From contig NC_087093.1 of NCBI RefSeq assembly GCF_963855985.1, positions 16,755,001 through 16,819,000 on the forward strand: a DNA stretch of 64,000 bases. Direction: 5' to 3'. Positions within the stretch are counted from its first letter, which is position 1. Each line of letters opens with the position of its first letter. The notes beneath the pieces were generated by a model. That model did no database searches, was not told where the DNA came from, and saw only the letters and a list, made by a program, of their open reading frames with translations. The stretch comes from Ostrinia nubilalis. Taxonomy: Eukaryota; Arthropoda; Insecta; Lepidoptera; Crambidae. The translations under genes and the position numbers were made by a program. Below, one piece after another: positions 41,691-53,059 of this stretch.

Positions 41691-42968
41691 AAATAATTAG
41701 TATCCATCTGGGACAAAAGCTACGTATGATTGTAGCTCTAGCAATCACGAAATGAAATGTCAAATATAACACAGTCAACATCTGACGAGAGGTAAAAGCG
41801 GCTTTAAAGGGAAACAATACTGGCAGTGTACAAGCGCTAGACGTTGCCATGGGACTGAAAATACCTTTCACTACTAGAATAATAGAAAGCTAGCCATCAT
41901 GGATTGGACCTACCGCGACGACAGGCTGTAGCTAGAGTAGGTACAACAGAGCAAACTACCATAATAAGTCACTAGAACTCCGACTGATTTTAGACCTATG
42001 TCCATTAGTCCATATTGTATAGGGGGAATTCGTTATTTTACCGTAGAATTTTCTTACGTAAACTAAGTAGGTACATAACCTAGATGTAACTTGAGAAGAA
42101 ATGATGGGATCTACACACATTGTACCTCTTATAAAGTTTTATGCATTATAAGATAAATATGTAATTCTTCTGCAACACTAAATACCCAAATCAAAATTGG
42201 ATAGGAAGTTTAAATCGTGCGTTAAAACGATAAAAATATAATACAGTGTGCATTAGTAAAAAATTATCAACGACGTCAACAACTTATTGAAGAAATTTCA
42301 TATCAGGACAATGAATACCCACACATTATGAATATAATTACAATGGTACATTATCTGAATCTGCTTTCAATATATCATGTCATGGAGCAGCCGAATAATG
42401 CTTAATATCCAGGTCAAAGTACTGTATGGGGATTTGTTGTCATGGCAACTGAATCAGTTATTAACTTATTAGTCATCAACAAAATACTTTGATCCTGCGT
42501 TATGGTGAAGTTATGGTGAATAAGATACCCTGGATGACGCTAGATGTGAATTGGTCTAAGATAATGGATTTCCTACCTTGTCTATTTTATTTATAAATAG
42601 GTATAAGTATAGAACTTTCATCCTATTTAGAAAATGAGATGGTATGTTTTGGTAAATATTGGAATTATTGATAGCGCTCCAAGAAAAGTTTTCAGTGACA
42701 TCGAATTTTCGAAAGGACATAATTTAACCCCAATCTTATCTGATGTTACCTTCATTAATATTTATTGGTTAGTTTGAATACTATGGTGGTGGATAAAAAA
42801 CCCCTCACATCTATTGTTATAAGTTGAAACAATGAAAAAACAACGTAAATATGCTACTCTACTGCTACTGTGTAGGTAGGTGCATCATACATTTTTCATC
42901 AGCCACTTTTCATTCGATCCGATCACTTCCGTGACTACCCGCCATAAAGTCCTTGTTTCAGGACTTGA
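41691..42968. other. Unassigned AT-rich DNA
   Basis: No supported exon, RNA gene or repeat boundary was found. Confidence 0.35.
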
Positions 42969-43881
42969 TTAGGGTTACAGGGGGCACAGTGACACACGGG
43001 GTACAGTAAAACAAGTTTAATATTTCTACCTCTTTTTATCAATTTATTTTTACTGGCCACACTGCTTTATTAAGCGTTTGCATTGCCATCTTGGTGCAGT
43101 TGTCTTTTCTCAATTTGAAAGCTGCCTGTTGAATTCTTGCAAAAAAACTGATTTTTAAAAGTAATTCGTATCTTTTTTCACGAAAAAGATTTCGATTTTA
43201 TTAGTACACTGTTTACCAAAGGTATGTATGGCTATTTTTTTAATAATCCTTGCATATTTCTTGTAATATTGACATCAGACGAAGGCCGGTGTTTATAACC
43301 TAAAGAATGTTATATGTTTTTGTGTTATTGAAGGGGGTCATGGGGTACAGTGAAACGGGGCACAGTAAAACATGTTTCAGTGTAAGATAAGTTTTTTGTT
43401 TTTAGAAAACACCACAATGGTTCGTAACCGGAAAAGAAAAACGGATATAGATAGGGCTTCCTAATGAAGCAGATATGAACTTATGAGAAGCAGAAAATCT
43501 GAAAAATTTTAATTTTAGCACATTGTATAGGTATTTCAAGAAAAAAAAGGAAAACCGAGAAGAAGAGGGACAGGTCGTGCGATATACGCCCAACTACAAA
43601 GTGCGAAGAGTGTTTACGGACTGTGCCCCAATCTGTTTCATAGTACCCCTACCCTAGTTTTATTGTACCCCAGATCTGGGGCACAGTAAAACAAAAAATT
43701 GATCTCGAAAAAGTGCCAATAATTTGAGATTACCTATAGAAACATGTAGTTTGATATTGTTGATTATTAAAGGGATAGCTAATGTAAATTTTCTTGAAAA
43801 GAGTTTATTAAAATAATAAGATATTTTGTTTCTATGAACAAAAAACGTTTTTTTGTTTCATTGTGCCCCACCTTACCCTAA
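42969..43881. mobile_element. 913-bp element with reiterated GGGGCACAGTGAAAC motif
   Basis: The left end reads TTAGGGTTACAGGGGGCACA and the right end (reverse complement) TTAGGGTAAGGTGGGGCACA ATGAAACA. The phrase GGGG(C/T)ACAGT(G/A)AAAC occurs at least four more times: near 42998 and twice near 43336-43374 in direct orientation, near 43684, and as GTTTCATAGTACCCC/TTTTATTGTACCCC near 43640-43675 inverted. No transposase frame. Target duplication not resolved. Confidence 0.6.
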
Positions 43882-44280
43882 TAACAGCTCATAAAAAGGA
43901 ACAGGGTAAATTCAGCTCTACATATTAAGGAAAACATTTGGAAATCCAATGAAGATTATCATCCGTAGTATGACTGTTACAGGAAACCTATGTTCAGTGT
44001 TATTATGATATAGGGATAAGTAATAATTTGGATTTATTAATGAAAAAGGGTGGACTTTGCTAGAACTTAAAAATCAATAGCCAATTACAAACTGAATCAC
44101 AGATAAGATAAGAATAATGAAAATATTGTAGAGAACATTACATGGTTTATTTACCTTGACAACGAAACGATAAGGAAAAGATAACACTGAAATTATTTTG
44201 CTACCGGCCAATCTTAAAATTTGCGATACAAGGCAATACATGAAACCAAATAAAATAAATTTCAGTAGGAGTATGTTAGA
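43882..44280. other. Presumed upstream region of the host exon
   Basis: AT-rich, no repeats recognised. It precedes a CpG-rich exon, so core promoter elements are expected near 44280-44340, but no TATA or initiator word is clear enough to call. Confidence 0.25.
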
Positions 44281-44283
44281 TAG

Positions 44284-44550
44284 AGAACCGTCGAGAACCG
44301 TTTTACAAAATTAAACTTTGCTGTAAGTTACATAAAGATCCATTTGCGCTCGAAAGGCTTTGCGGGTCGGCTGCCAGAGTACCAGGGCGGCAGCAACGCT
44401 CGAGAGATCGCAACAGCCACCGGAGGCTTCGCCGAAGCTCGTCTAGCCCTCGTCTACAAGCGCACGTGGCTGCGCCGGCGTACTGCGCTGCATCGCCGGC
44501 CCGCGGCCCACAGTATCGAGCGAGCCTCCGCGCAGGACGGTCATGTTGCC
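44284..44550 (+). promoter_or_regulatory. CpG-rich 5' leader of the host exon
   Basis: CpG dinucleotides are dense from about 44345 (GGGTCGGCTGCCAGAGTACC, CGGCCCGCGGCCCAC) up to the start codon, against AT-rich flanks. The same frame remains open for 89 codons upstream of the ATG, which may reflect GC content or a coding continuation. It is most simply the 5' untranslated leader and start region of the gene. Confidence 0.4.
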
Positions 44551-45061
44551 ATGTCTGACGGCCGCGACTCACCGTCGCAAGCCGGTCTCCGCGACCGCGT
44601 ATCCTTCTTCGAGAAAGTATGGACAGGACAAGCCGGCCACGACACCGTCGACGCCGCCATCGACGTCGACGACATCGAGCGCCGCATAGAACAGCGCAAG
44701 AGGCGCCCCGAATCCCCCAGGATCGAAGTTAAACTTAAGCAAACTCGTGACACTGAATCTCCGAGCAAAAGTTATGAGAGTACATTCCCTAATTTGAAGT
44801 TACGTCATGTGGAGCCGACGGAGGAGGTGGAACGCTTCGAGAGGCAGGTCGAAGAGGGCGATCTTGCCTCTGGGATGCGTTTCGTCAAATTCGAGCGGGT
44901 AGTTGTGAAGAAAACTGTGTCGGAGAGCCGGCAGGAGCGCGCCGAGTCGCCGCAGCACGAGTGGTACTCGGAGTACAAGCACCAGGCGCTGCACACAGCT
45001 CCTCGCAAGGACTACATGAGGAGCAAATCGGAATATGACTCACACATCGCAGAAATTCGCG
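44551..45061 (+). CDS. 5' coding exon of an unidentified host gene
   Basis: The frame is open from 44284 to 45075, but the first ATG in it is at 44551 (GTTGCCATGT), giving MSDGRDSPSQAGLRDRVSFF; translation upstream would need another exon, and no acceptor is evident. The exon ends after base 45061 at CGCG|GTGAGT, a consensus donor, giving 170 codons and one extra base. The protein is very charged, with ERRIEQRKRRPESPR, EEVERFERQVEEGDL and a C-terminal EWYSEYKHQ ... SEYDSHIAEI segment, and no signal peptide or membrane span. Codon use is GC-rich at third positions, unlike any other frame here. The position and style recall the N-terminal extension before the actin-binding CH domains of nesprin/spectraplakin proteins such as Msp300, but that is a guess; no CH exon was found downstream in this window. 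Confidence 0.75.
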
Positions 45062-47560
45062 GTGAGTTGCACTAGTTATGCTAATATTTTGCGTTTTGAA
45101 TCAAAATATTGAAACTTTGATAAAAAAGAAAAAAAGACGGAATGAAGTCGGTCCGGAACACGTCGATATTCGGCCACACTTTATTATTAAGGTTAAAGGG
45201 TCGCGGCGGCGACCTTGTCCGTAAAAAGATGTAAACAAAGTTACACAACACCCACTTATAAAAGTTGTAGTAGGTTATCATTAACTACAATTACAAGAAA
45301 ATAATGATAAAGAGTATGAATTTAGCACACTGATGCAAGCAAAGTACTTGGTTGTAGAGAAGTAAAATAAAAATACTTAAACCAAAAACGTGAAAATTAA
45401 GACCACTTTAGGACAAAAATTACAAAGTATGTATTACACGATGTATCTTCATTAGTTGACAAACAAGAAGGGAATCTCCGCTGAGAGCGAGATGAAATCT
45501 GATAACAAAGGTCGTTGAATTGTTATAATAGTGATAATGTAACACCTGTGTAAGACCTATCGATATCAAGGACATACAGCTACCGGCTGATGAAGATTTA
45601 ACTGACCTATGTTTCCATAAACATTTAGGCAAAAAAATTAAATGATTCATAAAAAATGTATTGAAAAAAATTAAAGAAAGTAAAAATTAAGGAACTAGCA
45701 GATCCACGTTTGAAGTACTTACCTATTACTCGTATGTAATAAATAATATGTTTTATTTTCTTTATCTGTTTATTCGTGCATGAATCATGATACAAAATCT
45801 ACAATTTTCACAATTTTATCGCTTTATTCGTATTTTTCAGACTGGCTTTTCCAATTGTATTCTTATGAGTGGAGAGAATCTAAATGCTTTTAATAAAGTC
45901 TCGTCTTTATGCAGCTAAAAATCGTTTATTTAAATATGTATTACATAACGGACATCATAAAATTATCTTGGTTCCTTGTGTACCAGATTTATGCATTTTT
46001 AAGCATTGAAAGCATAATCTCCGACGCAGTAGGACTTAAGATTGGCTATCTAAAATGCATTCTTTGGTCCCATAAAAACTAAGGTGTATAATGTTTATCT
46101 GTTAATAGGTTAATTTGTGATATATCATTAGCACTAATTGCGAAGAACGATGATAGATTTTGCAATATCGCTGTAGTTCTTAAGGTTTGGTGAGAAGGGT
46201 CAGTTTTGTATGCAAAAAACTGTTTGTACTCGGATATCTTATCGTTAATACTTCAGTCGAGCGCAGCGATAAAAAAATTGCACCTGTAATTGGGTGTAAT
46301 GGCTGGTGTTTTTCTTTGCAAATATGTCTACACCTTCGTTGCGTGTGCGGTGCGTTATTAGAGTGTTCCCCATCATTAAGCCTATAATTAATTAGACTAA
46401 TATCATATCTGAGCTTTGGATCTGTCTGCGCTGATTTATCTCCCGGTTAAACTGCAAAGCCGCCTCTATCTATCAGTCAAAACCTCTTCCGACAGTTAAT
46501 ATTATTACTTCAAAAACAATTGAACTCCAAACGAAACATATTAGACTCTACATAATATTATTTAGCGTCATTTATCTTTGTAGAAGTTATTCATATTGAT
46601 AAGAATTTACCGGCAATGGCAATATCTTATTTCATAATAATAAACATTTTCGTAGTGGTGTCTTGGCTCAAAACTGTTCCCAGCTTAATTAGGAAATTGC
46701 GATTTGATTATCTGAAAAGGAGTACAAATTCGTTCTAAAGTCTAGTTAATTCCAGACACGTAAATCAAACATAATATTCAATCATTAACTTAACAATAAT
46801 AAATATTAAATACATAATTTATGCACAGTAACCCATGAATGCGTCGTCTAAATATATTGTTTCCGCTCGCAAGCAATCAGTTGTAGGAAAAACAGTCGTT
46901 TTATGTGTTTTTGCAATTGATCGTGAAGTCACGTGACGGGTGATGTCATTAGGTCATTACGGCGTTAATTGACGACGGGAATCATCACGGGCTTTAACTG
47001 GATTGATTAACACATTCTGGCTGAATAGGGAAATTATCTACACTAAAAAGAGGTACAGTTTATGAGTTTATTTGTTGGAATAAATATCTGAAACTACTGC
47101 ACTGATTTTGGAGTTTGCGGAACAATTTATTAACCGATATTGAAAATGCTTTCACCGACAGAAAGATGGGTAGTACGACATTTTTGAGTGACAGAGGCTT
47201 TAAAGTCTACGCAGGCAAGCCCTGTGCAGTAAATATTCTTGGATATTTCAAATCGTCGCCATCTAGTCCGGTCTCAACTTGATCAGTATGAGGAGTTTAT
47301 GTAGATTTAACCGTCAAATGACGTGATGACAATGATGTCATTCTCATTGTCATATTAACTCCGCTTTAATTGGGCCTGATAATAACAATTACAGCTGTAA
47401 TAACTCTATTAAATGAATAATTATTATCAGTAGTTAAGCGTTATCGATGTTTTTTTCTGTTTTTCCGTTCTTACTTTAAGGGTTTGTTTGAGAAGGTATT
47501 GATAGTTCTCTCAATTTGCAAGAAGAAGATACAATGCATAAATTTTAACTTTCCACTTTA
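45062..47560. other. Probable intron, no elements recognised
   Basis: Follows the donor at 45062. AT-rich with no convincing exon. A decayed Lep1/retroposon-like stretch lies at 47085-47225 (CTGAAACTACTGCACTGATT TTGGAG; GCAGGCAAGCCCTGTGCAGT). Frames at 45081 and 46187 have no family features. Confidence 0.35.
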
Positions 47561-47565
47561 AATCT

Positions 47566-47830
47566 ATATATATATAATTAAAAATGAATTGCTGTTCGTT
47601 AGTCTGATTAAAACTCGAGAACGGCTGGGCCGATTGAGCTGATTTTGGTTTTAAAATATTTGTCGTAGTCCAGGGTAGGTCTAAACGGTGAGCAAATAAG
47701 GAAAAATTGCAATGTCTTATTTATTGCCTTTAAGGTGGAACAGAGTGGGAATAAAATCGGCACCTTACCAATTAACTCTCTATTGACTCTATTAACATTT
47801 TGCACATGAGACAAGGTTCAGTACTTCAGT
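47566..47830 (+). repeat. Interspersed repeat, AACTCGAGAACGGCTGGGCC family
   Basis: Begins after a TATATATATATA run and reads ATGAATTGCTGTTCGTTAGT CTG, AAAACTCGAGAACGGCTGGG CCGATTGAGCTGATTTTGG. This word order is a recurrent lepidopteran repeat similar in style to Helitron-type elements (TTCGTTAGTCT ... CGGCTG..CCGATT). The right end is not defined. Confidence 0.5.
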
Positions 47831-48690
47831 TCAATTACAATTGTACCTGTGCGCACGCGCCGGTGCGTCGCAAGTGGTACTTACTCGCCTGACTGAATCT
47901 TCATATGTGAGAATAGTCAGAATCATATAAAAATATCACTTGAACAGTCATATCTTTCGCGTAAAAATTTCGTTTACATTAACATTTAATCTGATTGTGG
48001 TTACCGAAGCACATTTTCTTACAAAATCATAACCTTTAGACCTTGTGCTCATAGGTATTTCCTTCAATTACAAACCTACTAGATATAGCTTTAGCCTATT
48101 TTCTGAGCTGAGCTTTATGTCTATTATGGATATAATTCCACGAGTCATTCGGAAATGGACACTAAATTCTTAAAAGATTTTTCCAAGATTAACTCGTTTC
48201 TCCATAGTTATCTGCATCCGCATTCACCGCCATAGCTTAGCGAACCGATCGGCCATCGGTGTGACCGCAAAATGGGCCGCAGCCACTTTACGGCGCAGTT
48301 ACGGTAATGCCCCGGTTCTCGCCGCATGCGCACCCTAGCCACAAAATAAGGAGAGAACAGAACTCAAACTTTACGCCAGTATTTATAAACATTACTGTGA
48401 GGTCTTACAGTGCGCGTGGACGCACATGGTGACACACAAACCAATGACTGTGCGTTCGATTTGCTGATTCACTTAAGCAAGCATCGTTTGCGAATACGGG
48501 CGTTACTCTTCTCAGCAAGAGCTGATAATAATGTTGTTCCAAAGTGGTTTTTGAAATCTCGGAGCTTGTCACCAAGTAGAGCAAGTTATTTGGGACTTGT
48601 TTAAGTGCCTTGACTGATAACTTTGCCGTTGATACTTGACTTGACTGATAAACAATTTGAATTTGGATGCAAGGGCGTTAGAGTAACGCA
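47831..48690. other. Unassigned DNA with a GC-rich patch
   Basis: 48205-48345 is rich in CpG (GAACCGATCGGCCATCGGTG, GGGCCGCAGCCACTTTACGG CGC, GCCGCATGCGCACC) and may be an intronic enhancer or promoter. A frame at 48410-48604 has no recognised domain. Confidence 0.3.
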
Positions 48691-48694
48691 TGTA

Positions 48695-48805
48695 TCAGAC
48701 ATGACTCATCGTCATCATCACCAGGTTATCAGTATCCTCTGCAGGAGAACGAACACCCTTGTTTACCAAGGCAAATGCAGGATATGACGCTCCACACCCA
48801 ATTTT
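48695..48805 (+). repeat. Lepidopteran interspersed repeat fragment, second copy
   Basis: Shares CTCTGCAGGAGAACGAAC, TTTACCAAGGCAAATGCAGG A with 12775-12855, and starts in a TCATCATCAC microsatellite. Class unknown. Confidence 0.5.
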
Positions 48806-49038
48806 GTTGTTGACGGACAAGTGTAATAAAAAATAAATAAGGTCTCATTATTTTTTTGTCCTTTGGCCTGTGCCATTACGTTATATTATGCGGGAAATTG
48901 ATCAAACACGCACAGCGAAGTATGGGCAACACACGGCGAAACGAAAAAATCTGCGTGTTTATACTATGTATCTCATTCGAGCAATTTCCCTCACATTGCA
49001 ACTGCGCCATAACAAGAGCTTCGACATGAGCTCCCCTG

Positions 49039-49369
49039 GCTTACCTGGAAGTCTTTAAATAGACTTCGGACGCAGGTTGGCCGTAGTAAGAACAATCTGG
49101 TCAGGTGGGGATTCTTGGATGGCTTAAACATGGAGTGCAGGTGCGGTTTTGTTCCCCAGTCGATGAAGCACCTGATGTCGTGCCCTGAGTGCCCAAGCAA
49201 CTGCACTCAGGAGGGTTTGATGAGTGCTGCTGATAACGCCACTCTTGTGGCGGAGTTTTGGCACGGTTTTGGGCTGACACTGTGTAGGTTTGTTGTCGAC
49301 ACGAAAAGAAGAAGAAGAGCTTCGAGACCAAAATGCAATAAGCTAGACTTCTGCACTCTCTATATTTAG
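49039..49369 (+). pseudogene. C-terminal end of a LINE reverse transcriptase protein
   Basis: The frame WLTWKSLNRLRTQVGRSKNN LVRWGF leads into CRCG ... HLMSCPEC, a C-x-C ... H-x-x-x-C zinc knuckle of the kind at the C-terminus of jockey/R1-group LINE proteins, and ends at a stop at 49367. About 110 codons are open, so decay is mild or the copy is young. The minus-strand frames over the same interval are shadows. No reverse transcriptase core is attached, so it is a 5'-truncated insertion; its 3' tail probably extends to about 49450. Confidence 0.7.
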
Positions 49370-49788
49370 TGCCATGGTGTCGGGTAGCTGACGTTTGACC
49401 GCAGCGCGCGCGCACTTCGCGCGGTCGCAGCCTAATGGCTTGTGACAACAGCTCGGGGCTTAATGAATGAATGCACGCTGCACATTAATAAGATCTAATC
49501 AATCAGGTCGCTTTATTGGCATCGGGCACTGATCTGATGCCATTTTACAATTTAAAAAAAAATCTACCGAATTGAGAACTTCCTCCTTTTGTTGAAGTCG
49601 GGAAGTTTTTGTTTGTTTCGCAGGAAACGGCCTAAGGTCACAATATCATGTGTCATGCTGGTAGTTTTCCGATATTATTCAACAAGTCAAGTTGGTTGTA
49701 AGGAATACTATTCCTCGTGGCTGAAAAAAAGGCGAATCCTAGATGTAACATATCAATTATCCTGCAGCTATTGAACTATAGCCTATTA
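49370..49788. other. LINE 3' flank and unassigned DNA
   Basis: 49395-49430 (ACCGCAGCGCGCGCGCACTT CGCGCGG) is a GC hairpin of a common insect repeat type. ACTTCCTCCTTTTGTTGAAG TCGG at 49580 resembles the reverse complement of the CCGACTTCAA..GGAGG repeat at 33762. No exon. Confidence 0.35.
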
Positions 49789-49897
49789 GGTTGGTTTGCA
49801 CCATCTTACTTTAACAGTTAACAAACGTCAAAAATCTGTCAAACTCCATACAAAATCGGTTATCGTTAAAGTTACCGTTAAAGTTAGATGGTGCAAC
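49789..49897. mobile_element. ~110-bp MITE, GGTTTGCACCATCTTACTTT family
   Basis: GGTTTGCACCATCTTACTTTA at the left and TAAAGTTAGATGGTGCAACT at the right are inverted copies, with CAAACGTCAAA and ATACAAAATCGGTTATCG between them. The whole sequence can fold into one hairpin. Sister of 31853-31960. Confidence 0.7.
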
Positions 49898-50820
49898 TCA
49901 AGAAATCACAATAATACCAACAAAAAAGAACTTTTCGAGCCAAATGTTGGTCTTTAAAATACTACATATTTTAATTCCTTTCAAGTAAGTAAAATCAGTT
50001 ATGTAAAAGGTCCTGACTTGGAAATGAACCTTTTAAGGCAAATCCTCGCATCAATTGATAACTAACTCTCGCGAAACGTGACAGTTTCAAGTTGGTACAA
50101 GATATAAGTATGACATCATAGCGACTATTCTCGGGCGTGATGTTAACGGCTTGTTATCACCTCCCGTATCGAACCATTTCATTTGACCTTGCCATTGCTT
50201 TGATTTTGTTTCATAATGTTGTACCTAATTACTGTTACGACGATAAAGTTACTAATTAGGTACTTGATCTTGGGATACTACCAATTATTTGGAGATAATT
50301 TTCCTTTCCTGAATATGTTTTGTAGATATAAAGATCACAGCCCTTATTATTCCCATTTGACACTTGTTTAAAAAAAATCACCTCCAATAATTTAAGTAAT
50401 AAATCGACTTAAAGCTAAACTATTTATTACAAACACCAATATAAGAAAACTGGATTTAAGAGCCAATTAATGTCCTATGTTTTGAGAAGTTTTAACATGT
50501 TCTTGTTCTATTAATCTAGAGCTGTCAAAACTGACCCCTGACCTTTTCTGATGTAATAATAATTTGACGCTACAATGATATACGAGTAATAATAGAAGTC
50601 CGAGGTGACATCTCAATGGAATAATATAATGATTTTCAACAATTGACGCTCCATGGGAATAACGTAGCGAGGCCCTAGGGACGAATCCGGAATTCCAGTA
50701 CAATCGGCTACAAGTGTTTCATGATATAATTGACAAGCAGTAAAGTCGTAGGATCGTATTTGACCTTCATTGCAATTTAGACAAATTATCGGTAAAATGT
50801 CAATTTATATTTTGCGTAGA
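49898..50820. other. Unassigned AT-rich DNA
   Basis: No supported feature. Minus-strand frame at 50467-50703 is not recognisable. Confidence 0.35.
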
Positions 50821-50821
50821 G

Positions 50822-50992
50822 TCATCATCATTATCATCTTTTCAGCCATAGGACCCATTTCTGAACACAGGACTTCCTCAATGATTTCCATAATGGCCGG
50901 TTGGTAGCGGCCTGCATCCAGCGCCTTCCTGCTACCTTTATGAGGTCGTCGATCCACCTTGTGGGTGGACGTCCTACGCTGCGCTTTAACGC
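50822..50992 (-). mobile_element. RTE-clade 3' coding tail (minus strand), decayed
   Basis: TCATCATCATTATCATCTTT TCAGCCATAGGACC at 50822, then CCTGCATCCAGCGCCTTCCT GC and TATGAGGTCGTCGATCCACC, is the reverse complement of the RTE gene end plus its (ATG)n tail, with more substitutions than 39832-39982. Confidence 0.65.
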
Positions 50993-51104
50993 AAAACGTT
51001 AACATTTAATTGCGAAATTAGGAGACGATACGTAGGTACGGATGCAGTTTTCACAGAGAAAATCTGAAATTTGAAAATTATAAATAACTTGAAAAAATCG
51101 AACT

Positions 51105-51180
51105 GCCTAAGGCGGGAATTGAACCCACGAATCTGAAATGTTCTTATCTGATGTCGTCTTTCTCCCTCATCGTAGGACGC
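51105..51180 (-). repeat. tRNA-like T-arm fragment (SINE or tRNA remnant)
   Basis: On the minus strand GTGGGTTCAATTCCCGC matches the B-box/T-arm pattern GGTTCRANYCC with paired GTGGG/CCCGC. The 5' half has no good A box or anticodon stem. Best read as a tRNA-derived SINE head or degraded tRNA, not a working gene. Confidence 0.35.
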
Positions 51181-51488
51181 TATATTAATTAACGACCTAT
51201 AGAGTAATTAATACGAGCATGATCGATGACTCGATATTGTTTAACTGAGCCTCTGGGGAGTCGCTCATCAACTTAAGTTAACACGTTACACACACACACA
51301 GCTTAGTTTAATTAACATCTTCGCTTTATTCTTGGTACGTCTGGCGAATTATTATTTGATAAACAAATAATTCTGTAAGTGCCAGACGACGCGTTTGATT
51401 GTTGTTAATAAAGGGACAGATGTTTTAATGAGTGTTAATCTTATTCAAGAAATGGCAGAGCTTTTGACAAAACTTCTACTTTTACAGT

Positions 51489-51556
51489 AGCGCCAGCGAA
51501 CTGAATTTGGGGACCAACAAGTGTTTGTTGGTCCCCAAATTCATTTCGCTGGCGCT
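51489..51556. repeat. 68-nt near-perfect hairpin
   Basis: Left arm AGCGCCAGCGAACTGAAT TTGGGGACCAACAA and right arm pair over 32 bases with one mismatch (AACTG against AAATG), leaving a 3-4 nt loop. GC-rich arms in AT-rich DNA. Could be a small palindromic element or an RNA hairpin. The loop is shorter than in usual microRNA precursors. Confidence 0.7.
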
Positions 51557-52004
51557 TTACACAGATAGCGGCCGATTTATACTTATTGCTTAACGATTCG
51601 TATTTGAGTTATATTTACAAAGTCTCTTTCATGTACATACGAGTATTTTCTACTGATAGATTCAATATATGGACAGAACAACTCGCCAAATTGTGACCAT
51701 TTATGGACATACAATAAATTACGCAAACGACTATTATGCAATACCAATATCCATCGTATTTAATATCTGCTTAGCACTTTAAGCGTTCAAATAAGTTTAA
51801 TTTTGCATACATAATTAACACAATTTTTTGTCTAGGTTTTTTTTCAATTCGCAACTTTATTTTTAAAACAATAAGAAAAGTTTAGTTGTCCCAAGGTCTT
51901 TGTCGATTTAGTGTCAAAGCCCAACCTAAGGGTCTACGCGCCCACGCTTTTTCAGTTCCAGCGATGTTATTGCAATAAAATCTCATAAAACTAATTTTTG
52001 CAAA

Positions 52005-52225
52005 TAGGCTTTTAAAAAGCACTTTTACACGTCCCAGTAGTAACCCTACCACTGCTTCGGGACAATAAATGGGCCAGTGCTGGGAAGAAGCAGCGCAAGA
52101 AACTCAGTCACTATTTGATACAATCGATGTTCTAGTAATTTTCCAGCAGCGCAGCTGTGTCGATTGTAAAACGCGCTTGCATGGGCCCTAAAGGCCTACA
52201 GATGTGAATGTGAATTCAAAATTTT
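52005..52225 (+). repeat. Lepidopteran interspersed repeat (CTGCTTCGGGACAATAAATG)
   Basis: CACTTTTACACGTCCCAGTA, CTGCTTCGGGACAATAAATG GGCCAGTGCTGGGAAGAAGC AGCGCAAGAAACTCAGTCA and GGGCCCTAAAGGCCTACA then GTGAATGTGAATTCAAA form a run whose wording recurs in lepidopteran genomes; GCTTCGGGACAA also appears at 319. Probably the 3' part of a LINE (or SINE) with an embedded short frame. Confidence 0.5.
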
Positions 52226-53055
52226 ATTTTATTTCGAATGGGTGAAATGCGTCATTACTTAAAAAGAAACGGATGTAGGATCGTAGCGCTGCTGCTTGTT
52301 TATAATAAAAATCGCGCAAAGTGGATTGGACTGCTGCTGACGTCACTATTTAGCAGCTTCTGTATGATTTTAAAGGGTTGAGTCATTTGGAATCTTACTT
52401 CGTTTTGTTGGTTAGGTTGGAATTATCTTTTTTCCTTGTGAAGAATAAGCCTCGAACGAAATTGGTGTAATTTTTGAACAATATTATGAATTCAACGAAT
52501 CGACTTGATAACAAATGTTACATTTTCTACTGGTGTCGGCAATTTTTAATGGTAGAATAGACATGGAAACCAAGTTTTACCAAGTCTAAAATTCCGCATG
52601 TGTCATAATCTCCCCTGATGAAACGTTATAAGGTAAAATGGTGACTCCATGACTCACAAACTATCTATCTACCTACAAACTCGTAACCAGTAGACTCTGG
52701 AACTGAAACTCACTATCAACTTAGTTCAAGAGTTTACTCCAAAATACCTCAATTTCTCTTGAATCTCATGATAAGGATCATTTTTAAAAAATAGGTCATC
52801 TCGAAAATGGTGAATTGTAGCTAACATTATAATGTGTTAGCCATAGTTTCCCAAAACTGACCTTGCCTTCAGGACGCGTTGTACGCAGACTACAATGCTA
52901 TTAGATATGCAAATAGATCTTCACGGCGCGTGAGCATGGAGAATACACTTGTTTCTGTCTGTCTGTTTTGAATACTGCCGGCTATATGGAAAACAGTTTT
53001 TCATAATAAATAGCCGGCTAGTTATTCAAAACCTCCTTGTTTGTCTGACTCTACA
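52226..53055. other. Unassigned DNA with one small hairpin
   Basis: 52967-53030 holds TTTTGAATACTGCCGGCTAT and ATAGCCGGCTAGTTATTCAA AA, an inverted repeat with a 2-base gap and ~26-nt loop. Otherwise no elements or exons. Confidence 0.4.
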
Positions 53056-53059
53056 TTAA

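Noticed and set aside
44303..45008. Minus-strand frames of 64-89 codons opposite the host exon
   Set aside because: Shadows of the GC-rich plus-strand exon, which has a proper start context and donor.
49101..49448. 115-codon minus-strand frame
   Set aside because: Antisense of the LINE C-terminus that has clear zinc-knuckle residues on the plus strand.
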